DNA of 64,000 nucleotides from Nematostella vectensis. Its lineage: Eukaryota > Cnidaria > Anthozoa > Actiniaria > Edwardsiidae. Positions 1 through 12,100 of the stretch are shown one piece after another (positions within the stretch are counted from its first letter, which is position 1; every line of letters starts with the position of its first letter). Location: positions 11,764,813 to 11,828,812 of the forward strand of contig NC_064041.1 in assembly GCF_932526225.1 (NCBI RefSeq), read 5' to 3'. Below the pieces are notes generated by a model, which was not told where the DNA came from, did not search any database, and saw only the letters and a list, made by a program, of their open reading frames with translations. The position numbers were made by a program, and so were the translations under genes.

Positions 1-134
1 ACTCTATGATTGTCCCATTATTTTTGTCGCATTTTTATAGACATGGAAGAACAGTGCATAAGTGTTTCGACAAGATGATCACCCCCAATGTGTCATCGCG
101 CGCAGTATATATAAATATTTATAAAAATCCATAC

Positions 135-188
135 CATTGTTGTCATCCAGACTCTCCACAAACTCCTCAGTTGCATCACCAAGTAAAC
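135..188 (-). CDS. UBR4: UBR4 exon w69 (last in window)
   Basis: Encodes [17 protein letters not shown] (human [17 protein letters not shown]). Phase 1 to 1, donor GTATGG. The rest of the gene, including the C-terminal E3 region, lies to the left of position 1. Confidence 0.92.
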
Positions 189-3100
189 CTGGGGGATCAG
201 AGAGAGTCAGTCAATCTTATGTCGGGATTGCCCTAATAGGAACAGCTTGTACACCTTGTAGGACACACACCTCTCATTCTGTATACAATCCGCATCGGTT
301 CACCCTGAAACAAGATACAAGACAACGAATTACACAGGGGAAGGTGGATACAGTACTGCACAAAATAAAAATCAACAAAAATGAAATAATACAGTTTCGA
401 TCCTAAGTTGGGTTCCGTCATCAGACATCAGTTGTATGGCGGCTCATTGAGCCGCCTTCCTGTGCCTTTAGCTTGATCACAATCTTACAAGGGTGATTCA
501 ATTCATTTAATTTGAATAGTGGACTTGCGCTAAGAGATCACGTGACATTTTGAATGGCAAATTCAAGCCAAAACTGACACAGAAATGACCGCGCCCGTCA
601 CGCCAGATAACGACAAAAAAAATAAAATCTTTAAATTAAACTAAATTTTTTCTTGAAAAAAAAAAAAAACAATTCTGGCTTTTTTCGTAATTGCTAAATA
701 ACTTGCTTTTTGCTGCTGTTATTTTGGCCCTAAAAGCCGGAGCGAACGCTAGTTTGCCACCCAAAAAGTCACGTGATCTCTTAGCGCAAGTCTCCTATTT
801 AATCATCATTTTTGTGCAACACAAATGCTGGGAAAAATCGGATGGAATAATAATTGACATTACATCTCCACCCCTTCACCTCCCCCTCCCCCATTTATCC
901 GCCCCGTGACGGGGTAACGCACCTCGCCCTCTGGGCACCAGATTTTCTTGTACACGTCCTTCACAGGGTGATCTAAGCTAATGATCTTGTTATTGACAAG
1001 CAGCTGAAAGGAGACAAATCAAAGATGAGCACGTTACAGACAAGTGATATATGTGCCGTTGGTTGAGATAACTGCTTACCTCCATTCCACTGTCATCTTC
1101 CAGAAGTGCTACCAATTCGCAATCTAGAAAACAAAATAGCATTTAATAAATGCTTAACCAAACATATTGTACTGAACAAACTCGTGCGAATTGATTTGTA
1201 TAATAGGGGACGCTAAGAGATCACGTGACCTTTCTGGGTGGCAAATTCAAAACAAAATAATAAAAAAAAGAGTTAGAAATAACTGCGCCAGTCACACCAG
1301 AGAACTACAAAAAAATAAAATCTTAAAATGAAAGTAAATCCTTTTGGAAAAAAAATTCTGGCTTTTTTCGTAAGCCTTGAATTAGTTGCTTTTTGTTGCT
1401 GTTATTTTGCCGCTAAAAGACTGAGCGCGCGCTTGTTTGCCACCCAAACAGTCAGGTGATCTCTTAGCGAAAGTCCCATATTGATTTGAATAACCGACTT
1501 GAGAAAGGGGTGAATGAATGAGGTCAATCAGCAATACACCCCTATAGGGAAGAACTCACTTGTCACGAATTTCATTTTTTAATAGCTTCAGAGATTAAAT
1601 CACCAAGTTGTCTTATACCGCATTCACTCCAGCACTTAAATCAGTTTAAAGGTGGTTGAATTAAACTGGTTTAAATCTCAACCCCTCAAGAGTGGGCAGA
1701 ACCAAAAACAAAACTGAAAAGACTGTGCTGTACGTGTTACTAAGTGATATTTAAATAGCTAACTAGCTAAATTGTAGCTAGTAAGAATTCAACAGAATTA
1801 GAAACTTGGCAAGTCATGGGGCAAAAAACCTTGTTTAACTAAACATGGTTTGGTGTGAAAACAGCATTAGATATCAAAATATTTTTCAGTTATTCAATCA
1901 AATAACTAAAATCGATGTGTGATGCTGTACCTGTGCAAATTTTGTTCTTCACGTCTCGCATTAAGGGCCCCAAGCCAGGCTCGTTAGAACTGTACAGATA
2001 AGAAGAAAACGTTTCACTTAACAATATTAATCAATGCAAAACAGGAGCAAAAAATGGCAAAGTTGTTGTGTTAGCTTATAATCGCGTAATTTTTTGCATA
2101 GAAGTTCCTTGTGTAATATAAACCCAAAAAAAACTTTTGGTAGATAATCCGTTCTTGAGATATTGCAAATTGTGGATTTGTCTAAAATTGCCCAATTTGT
2201 GCGAAATTGCTACTTTTTTTCCTGATTTATGGCAACTTGGATAAATTATATCTCAAGAAGGAATCATCTACCAAAAAGTACCAAAGCTTATTTTGTTTTA
2301 TATTACCCAAGGAACCTCTAGGGAAATTATCAACAAAATATAAGCACAACCTTCAATTTGAATTTTGCCATTGTTTGCTCCTCTCTCAATGCAATATATA
2401 GCAAGTCCTAGTTGACCATGTCTTACCTACACGTATTTTCGTGCATACAATCTTGAAGAATAAGAGGCCCTTTTAAGTTTCCCTCCTATTAGCCACACGG
2501 GTAGCCCCGTTATAGTACACACAACCATTTAAAAATTTACTGTAAGTTGTGCACCCTTCTTACTTATCCAGGTAGCTTATATACAGCCCTGAAGAAGTGC
2601 TTATAATTGCGCTCCTTTCACTACCTGTGCAAGTAGCCCTGTAAAACAACCTTAAGAAATTCCTTTGAAGTGGTGCCCCTTACCTATACGGGTTGCCCTG
2701 TAAATAACCTTGAAGAAGAACTTATAATTTCGCCCCTTACCTATACGAGTTACCCTGTAAATAACCTTGAAGAAGAAATTTAATTACGCCCATTCCCTTA
2801 GTTATAAAGGTGGCCCTGTATTGAACCTTGAGTCCCTTCCCATACCTATCCAGATAGCCCTGTGTGCAACATGGAAGTTGTCCTTATACTTGGCAGCTCT
2901 TACCTTACAGCCTACCCAGAAACATCCAGGAAGAAGTACTTATAATTCCCTCCTTTCTTTAGCTATACGGGCTACCAAGAAACATCCAGGAAGTAATTAT
3001 AATTGCCCACTTTAATTAGCCATACAGGCTGCCCTGTAAATAACCTTGAAGAAATACCTATAATTGTTTTAATACCTATAAATGCTGCCCTGTAAATAAC

Positions 3101-6100
3101 CACAAGGAAGTACTCATAATTTCGTCCCTTACCTATACGGGTTGCCCTGTAAATAACCACGAGGAAGTAGTACTCATAATTTCGTCCCTTACATATACCG
3201 GTTGCCCTGTAAATAACCACGTGGAAGTACTCATAATTTCGTCCCTTACCTATACCGGTTGCCCTGTGAATAACCACGTGGAAGTACTCATAATTTCGTC
3301 CCTTACCTATACGGGATGCCCTGTAAATAACCACGAGGAAGTACTCATAATTTCGTCCCTTACCTATACAGGTTGCCCTGTAAATAACCACGGGCAAGTA
3401 CTCATAATTTCGTCCCTTACCTATACAGGTTACCTTGTAAATAACCACGAGGAAGTACTCATAATATCGTCCCTTACCTATACGGGTTGCCCTGTAAATA
3501 ACCACGAGGAAGTAGTACTCATAATTCCGTCCCTTACATATACCGGTTGCCCTGTAAATAACCACGTGGAAGTACTCATAATTTCGTCCCTTACCTATAC
3601 CGGTTGCCCTGTGAATAACCACGTGGAAGTACTCATAATTTCGTCCCTTACCTATACGGGATGCCCTGTAAATAACCACGAGGAAGTACTCATAATTTCG
3701 TCCCTTACCTATACAGGTTGCCCTGTAAATAACCACGAGGAAGTAATCATAATATCGTCCCTTACCTATACGGGTTGCCCTGTAAATAACCACGAGGAAG
3801 TACTCATAATATCGTCCCTTACCTATACGGGTTGTCCTGTAAATAACCACGAGGAAGTACTCTTAATTTCGTCCCTTACCTATACCGGTTGCCCTGTAAA
3901 TAACCACGAGGAAGTACTCATAATATCGTCTCTTACCTATACCGGTTGCCCTGTAAATAACCACGAGGAAGTACTCATAATTTCGTCCCTTACCTATACA
4001 GGTTGCCCTGTAAATAACCACGGGCAAGTACTCATAATTTCGTCCCTTACCTATACAGGTTACCTTGTAAATAACCACGAGGAAGTACTCATAATATCGT
4101 CCCTTACCTATACGGGTTGCCCTGTAAATAACGACGAGGAAGTACTCATAATATCGTCCCTTACCTATACGGGTTGCCCTGCATCCGACCCTGTAGAAAG
4201 TCCTCTTGTTGGGGGTCTTTTTCCAAACTCATGAAGAATTCACCAATGTCATTCTCCTCCTGTGGATTATAATACAAATTATTACATGATCTATACCTAG
4301 TAAATAACAATTTAAACTTGGGGAAAAGAGTGAAAACTCAATAACTTGTCTTTTTTTGGAAAATAACAAACAAGGTTCAGGTGATTATTGACCTTCAAGA
4401 AAACCCAGGCTGTAATACGGCGAACTGCCTCCGTATGTTATTTACAGGGCAATAGGGTATTTAACCCCTTACTTAAGGATTGAGGCCTAATTTAAGATTG
4501 TAGGGAACATAAGCAAAGGCGTTTCTGCACTACGGACAATAGCCGGAACGTGCTACTGCAAAAATTGCAGGGTTTTTATGTAATCATGAGCGAGGAAGAA
4601 GATATGTCTATTCCAAAGGATTGTGGCAAAACTTTACAGAAAAGGAGAATTTAGAGCTTGCGGTTAGCGTTCGTTGTCCTGAAACGTCTTTGCTTATCCC
4701 ATACACGCGTAAGGGAATGAGTAGGCTCAGCAAACAACGTCTTGATAGAGAAATATCAATGTTCGCCACCCACTTTTCAAACTTTGGCTGTAACTTATAT
4801 AAGAATTTGATTGCAAATTATTACGTCTGCAACAACCACGTGGTACAACCACGTTTAAGAAGTTATGATTGTTTCACTGTTAAAAATAATGAAGCTTTTG
4901 CCCACAGAATATACTTTGTTAATTTTCGGCAAACGGGAGCACGGCTATGGAGATTAGAGGACCTACTGGGTAAGTGGTGGGATGGAGGGTTTGGGGTGTT
5001 GGTTAAAACCGCATTGTCACCAGTTTACTTCAGGTCGATTACGTAACAATATCCGCTGATTTTAAACGGAAAACGAGAAAAACATTTCAAAATATTGAAA
5101 GCAGTGTGTTTATTGGAAGTTTCTTTGAGGATGTGATTGATAATTTAGAGCGGATTGCCTGTTTAATATCTCGGATTTTAATAGATTCTTTTGTCTTTTA
5201 ACGGTTGAGGTTTCCGTCGGACCTCCGGAAGTAAACTGGTGACAATGCGGCTGTAATAACAATCTCACGTGGGGTAAAATTGTACTCACAGGATAGATCA
5301 GGTTGCAGAGCCTCTCAAAGATGAACACGGGAGTTCGCAAGTCATCCAGGCCATATCTAGAGAGGGAAAATAGACACTTCCTTATCCATAACATCAAACT
5401 AAACCCTTGATGAGACATAATGGTCTGATGAAGTTAACATCTCCCAAAAACTTCTTAGCAGGTTAATGCCTACCATGCCTTTTGCTGATGTGTGCGTTTT
5501 GTTTTTCATGAAGAATAAGCATGCAGTAAACTAAACAACTTGCGACATTTGCTAATAGTGCGTAGGAGATCTATGGATATAAAAGAATTTCAATAAAACT
5601 TGATATGTAGAAGGGTGAAACATGCATCACAATTCATAGCCCACAAAGCATCAATGCACCAGAGAGCGACTCTTTCAATAAAAACAGGCCATTTCTTGTC
5701 GATTCGTAAGCGCTAAATATCTTGCTTTTTGTTATTGCTATTTTTCCGCCGGAAAGTGCACCCGAATTTTCCACCCAAAAAGTCATGAGATTTCTTAGTG
5801 CAAGTCTATGAGGCGACCAAATCACTGGATTACCAAGCGGATTGTTAAAAGCGCAGTATTGTGACCCCTACCTGTTCAACGTCTCCACACATATAGCCAT
5901 AAATGCACGCGTCTCTACCTCCGTACCTAAAACAAAGTCACCCAGTTACCCAGTCATACAGTGGTTATAAAGAAAGGCAACAATAGTCTACAGCGGTTAG
6001 GGTTCTTAACCTTTGTAAAGGAAGTTGTTAAAGCGTTGCCAAGAGAAGCCACACATATATGATGACAATGATGGTGATGATGATCGTTGGGCTGGTGATG

Positions 6101-9100
6101 ATGATGATGGTGACCATGGTAGTGACGACAACGACGACGGCGACAACGACGACGACGATGGTGGTGGTGGTGATGATGGTTGTGGTGGTGGTGCGGTGGT
6201 GGAATAATGACTATAGGTGAATGATGATGATGATTATGATGATGATTTTGGTGGAATTACGACGATAGGTGATGGTGGTAATGGTGATAATAATTGTCAC
6301 GTTGCATATCTCACCAGTTGTCATCTCCTCCAGTAGCTCAAGCAGAAGCTCCTGTGTCTCATCAATCAGTTTGGTGCGCTGTACAATCAATCTGTGTAAC
6401 GACAAGTAAAGTCAACAAGGCAGCCAAGCCCCACAGCTAATGTTCTAAAGCCTAATTCTGTGTAGCGTGAGCTTCGTAGAGTTTCCCCTATGGCTACGCA
6501 AGACTGAGACGAGGTAATAATGCCCAAAGGTAAAGGGCGAGACAAGGGCGATAAAAAGGACTGGCCAACCCCTCGGGGTTCCCTTAACTCAAAACCCAAA
6601 GCATGTGCGGCCCAATAACTGCAAGCAAAACAAAACTTTTCCTACAGAACGAACAAAATTTCTCTAAAACGCAACAAAACAACCAGCTAGGCAGATTAGG
6701 TAAAAAAAAATTACAGAGCTGCTTGATCAAAAACAGCATTACCAGAATCTGTACAAACGCATGGGTCCTTCCAATTACAAGCAGCATGTTAACAAAAGGG
6801 AACAGTAAACTTTAAGGCACAAAGCTATCGGAGCTATAATAAAGCTGTGGCTTCTGGAAAGTCAAATCAAAGGTTGTTGGTAATTTTAGATTTCTGTACA
6901 AATGATTGAACCTATATTAAGTGAATGACGGGATGCTGGTGAGAGTTCTAATAGGGAGCTGTATAGTTAGAGGGGTTTCATTTACTTTCCTGGAGTTTCT
7001 TTTATTTATTTATATTTTAAGCAAAACCTCTGAAAAAAATGTGGGGGGGAGGGGAGATTAGATAAGCCCGTGAGTAATGTTACCTCCTCAGGGAGAGATA
7101 GCCATTCAGCACCGTCCCCACAAGTTTGCCCTTGAACTTCTGCTTAATACTGTCATGCTCGATAAACGAAGCCAACAGTTCTGAGGGAAATAGTATAGAT
7201 AGTATTATAGCATTAGTTACTATATCATTTTGTCGATTTTGGTTAATAAGGTCTACGCATTTTTATTAATGTAACACGTTTTTTTTACTTTAAAACGATC
7301 TTGCAGAATCAAAAGACGAATGAATGACAGCACTCTATTGCATATTTAGAATCGCCAAATGGATATTGAACAAACTGAATCTATATGAAAAGAAATAATT
7401 ATGACAGTTAGCCATTAAGAATGTACATCTATTCCAATTAAGGTTGCACCCGCGAATGTAATGGCTGAATCCTGGTCTCTATAAGCCGTTAAGAGGCACT
7501 TAAACAAGAATGCTAAAGCCTCCTTTTTATTTACACTTATTATTTATTTATTTATTTGATACACTACGGATTTTAGGCACTGCGGGTTATGACACATTCT
7601 TCGAGTTCGACTATTCGAGATTCTTCGAGCAACCTTGTTCGAAATAGGTGAATAAAGGGTACTTACGACAGGTTTTGATTTTAAAGAATCTCACCTGTGA
7701 GCATCTTGAGTGCGTATCCCTGTGACAAATCTGAGCTCAGTGTGTTCTGCTCAAGGTATGACAACCTCTCAATCTCCTGCAATACGAAAACCTTACCAAT
7801 CATACTCTATTCTTTTTTCTTATTTTATTTTACCACTCTGCCACAAAGTACATTGCTGCAAACGTTACAATGAGATAATACAACGTGATACCAAAAGAGC
7901 CGAAACCATTAAAATTGAGCCTCAATAGTGTTAGTGATCAGATAATACACAATTTTTGGCTGAGGTTTTAGTGATATTTGGAATAATCAATGTCACAACA
8001 AGTGGAATGAGGCGAGTCCGAATGCCAGGGATATCACAGACAACTAGGAGGCATAGACCCACGAGGAATGCTAAGAAGATCCTATGTCATCCAACAACAA
8101 AACCTGATAATAACTGACAAAATCTCAGTTAAGAAGATGTTCCAAAACATGAATGTCCCCAACAACAAGGGCAAGGTTTTTACACAACCTCGAGAAAGGA
8201 CCAGCGGGTCATTTCTCAAGGATCCTGGTAATTACTGCGTCTGTTAGCGTTTTGAGAGAGTTCTCGGGATACTTTTTCGGGTGCGGAAAAGCGTTTCTGC
8301 TAGAGGTTGCCTCCCGGTTGTTTACGGCCTCCCGCCCCAAACCCCCCTCCCCCCAAAATAATTAATAAAACCTTTAAAAGAAAAAGTCGACAACAACGCA
8401 GATTTATGTTTTTTAGAACGATATTTCTGCAGGCCAATACCTGCCTTCTTTAGGTTATAAATGAGTTACAATGGCATGTTAAATAATTAAACTAGACGAG
8501 TATGTAAACCATTGTATGTTACCTGTGTGATGAGCGTATGTAAACTATTGTATGTTACCTGTGTGATGAGCGCATATAACCGTTGTATGTTACCCGAGTG
8601 ATGAGCGTGTATAACGATTGTATGTTACCTGAGTGATGAGCGTGTATAGCCGTTGTATGTTACCTGAGTGATGAGCTGTCCTATCTGCAGCAAGGCACCT
8701 TGCAGTGACAAGTAGAACTTCCAGTAGCTGGGCTGGATGAGACGCTGGTACAACTGGAAGTACTCCGAGGCATTCTCACCCGCTGAGCCAACCTCGTCCA
8801 GGAAACTGGCACAAAGAAAAGACAAAACCCCACACTATAGTGAGCGAGAGATTCTGGGAAATAAACATATGGCCTTGTCATTCTAAAAGACAGGACTCAA
8901 GGCTATAAAACCTTTACATGTCAACGCATCAACAACAAAAGCAAGATGTTATATCTTTACCTTGTTAGCAAGTCTAGCATGTGTTTCCGACGGTTGGGAC
9001 CCTAGAGGAGAGAGGATGCCGTGTCATTGTCTCGGTAGATATAAATATGACAGGGTTTTTAAACTGTCTACTTTATATCGTCCAACAAGTATAAAACATA

Positions 9101-12100
9101 TGAACAAAGGTGACATGAATTAGTTAGGACTTACAGACCTCTTGGTAAGATGAGAAGAATGTCAAAATTTGTATTGATATGACGGATTGTAGGTCATTTA
9201 AAGTTGGAGTTTTCTTTAAAAAGATGTCTCTTTCGGTCGCTATTTTGTCATTCAGTATACTAAATACCAAGAGTACGGAAAAACGCATTTCCGTCGGCTG
9301 ATAAAGGAAAGCCACTTTATGTTTTTCGATTAAATGTGTCAAATGAAGTATTAAACTTTGTCTTCATATGTTTCTTTAAAAATTTGTTTACATTATTTGT
9401 CTTCAAATTTGAATAAAAACAAACAAAAAGATAGGATGACTAGAACTCTTTAAGTAAGAAAAGGCTTTGTCCTATAAGAAACCCACCTGGCAAAGCGACT
9501 CCACGATGGTGCACGCGATTTGCCGGGCCGCACGGCTTGATGGGGTGAACAGAGCCTGTCTCAGCCACCCCTCCTCGGGAATGTCTGCCTCTGAGGGTGA
9601 CTGTCGCTTGGTGCGCTTCTTCCACTTGCGCACGAACTTCTCCATCAGATACCTGGAGCAAAGGGGTGTATTCTTTAGGGTGATAACTCTTGATATGCAC
9701 ATTGCGAAGTGTATATCTTTGTATGTCTGGAGACTATTGTTAAGGTAAGCGGGTCAAGTATTGCGGGTTACGAAGGACGAAACAAGAACGTGTTTTGTTT
9801 TCAGTTTATTACTAATATAAGGATTGACTTTCTTTGTTTAGATCAGCCTAAGCTGTTGAGGTCATAGGCTTTACCTTACCACCACTAGTCGAATTTTGAC
9901 TTGACTGTCTTTCTAACGGTGTCAAAGTTATTGAATCTTGTCCACGAGTTCACAGAACAAACGAATACAAACAAACTGAAGGCTTGTATACAAATTGAGT
10001 GACTTTCTAAGAGCGCTGAGTTTATTTAAAGCTGGTCCACGAGTTGAACGACTTTCCAAAAGGCGTATAGCTAACTGAAAGCTTATGATACAGATGTGTT
10101 GTGAGAGATGCAGCGCCCATGAGCATTGCACACTCGAAAATGCCCTTGATAAAGCCTCGTTCCGAGGCTTCTCTCGGTCAGCTCTACTCAGTCGGATTAA
10201 AAATGGCGCTGATCACGTCTAATAGCATTCGGAAAATCAAAGGGTGGGGTCATAATAAAAGGTGGCCACGAAGCTTAGAGCAGGGGCGGTTCTAGAGACT
10301 GAAACGCAGGGTGGGATCCAAATAGTAATTCACTGACAACCAGTTTAGTTTAAATCGACATCGTTTGCTCTGGTAATAGGTCACTAGATCTATATTATCT
10401 TCCCAAATAATAACATTAAATTAACCGTCTTTTTAAAGAGACCATGACACGAAAAATATATAAGCTCTTATAACAAAATATAGCTATCGATGTTTGGTTT
10501 TAAAAATGCCTTTGCGCTTATTGAGTACAGGAATTTTTTATATTGGCTGACGTCAAGAGTTGTATATAGTATAATGTATATTGAGTTGTATATAGTATAA
10601 TGTATATAAGAGTTGTATATTGTATAATGCCAAGAAATGCAAAGAAATGGCCATGTGCTTCCTTACTTATAATTCTACTGAGCTTGCTCCTATGCTCATA
10701 AATGGTTGTGTTATTGAGCGCGTGGATTGCTATAAGTTGCTTGGTGTCCACATCACCAGTGACTTCTCGTGGAATACTCACTGTGATGCTATCGTGAAGA
10801 AGGCCACCAAGCGTTTGTATGCAATCCGTGCGCTCAAGAAAAGCGGTCTATCATCAAACGACCTTATTCAAGTATACTGTAGTACAATGAGACCTGTGCT
10901 TGAATATGCCTCGCCTGTCTGGTCGGCATTGCCAGAGTACTTGGTAGAGTTAGTGGAATCGGTCCAAAAAAAAGTGCTGCGCATAGTGTTTCCAAACCTC
11001 TCTTACCATGAGGCATTATCACACGCTAGATTGGAAACACTATGCCAGCGTAGAGAAACGGCATGCATCGCTCTCGTGGCAAAGGCCAAACGCGGAGGCC
11101 CCCTTAAACGCTTAATTCCTATTCCTGTAGCAACGCACCATGGGTATGGTTTACGGTCCGGTACGGCGTCTGTTGTCCCCATCTGCGGCCGTACGAATAG
11201 GCTCAACAATTTCTGTACTTATCGTTATCAACAAGTTATGTAAATGTAAGAATGTATTATATATATACTGGCTGCCCTGTAATTCAACTTTCGCTGCAAT
11301 AGGGTTAATAAACACATTATCTTTATCTATACACTTGATGGGGTTCCAGTGGAAATTCGCTTGCCATTGTAGATTTGTAAAGATGAGGACGAGCATATCT
11401 CTTGTATTTTTCCTCGCTTTTCTTTAACTTGGTAAAGAAAGATGATTACAATGTTCAAACAATAGATCCAAGAATAACTTTTTTCTATTACTAAGATGGG
11501 GGTTTAATCAAAACCTGAATTTAATGGAATGAAAAGACATCTCTGGAGTGTTTACCAGTTCGAGTCGATCGGTTCATTCAAGCAATTGAATTTCAACCGG
11601 ATTATTTTGGCTTGTTTTGATCACTACGCTTCATTTTTACCGGTAAGGATGAATGGGTTGATTATTAGAATATGTAATATTGGATTGGATTTCATTTCAA
11701 TGCATTTTTATTCGCAAACTGTGTTGTAGATATACGATTTCTCCCACGTGCGAATGCGAACGGTCATAAAACCAAGACGGGGCGAACAACTTCACTAAAG
11801 TTAGTAAACCCGCAAAAATACCAGTTCACCTTCAAACAGCACCACGGGGTGGAAAATGTTGGAAGAACCACACAAGACGGGCGAACAACTTCACTAAAGT
11901 TAGTAAACCCGCAAAAATACCAGTTCACCTTCAAACAGCACCACGGGGTGGAAAATGTTGGAAGAACCACATGCAATTGTTACAATCTGATTCACTGTTG
12001 AGCCTCAAAGTACAACAAATTGCCAAACGGAAAAAGCGAAATAGTTAGTTTTACCGCGCCGATTGACAACAGGATTCGATTTAGTCATTCAAGGACTGAT

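Noticed and set aside
2972-4234. Long repeat frames on both strands (292 and 337 residues)
   Set aside because: They exist only because the 57-bp minisatellite is a multiple of three. Each unit contains the w64 splice donor, and the sequence has no protein-like conservation.
4571-5046. Possible plus-strand gene with an ATG at 4587 ([12 protein letters not shown]) and a 141-residue frame from 4621
   Set aside because: The first frame stops after 22 codons, the second runs into a family A MITE at 5007, and no domain is recognisable. It might be a decayed gene or a transposon piece, but I cannot support it.
6025-6207. Asp/Gly-rich 60-residue frame
   Set aside because: GAT/GGT microsatellite in an intron.
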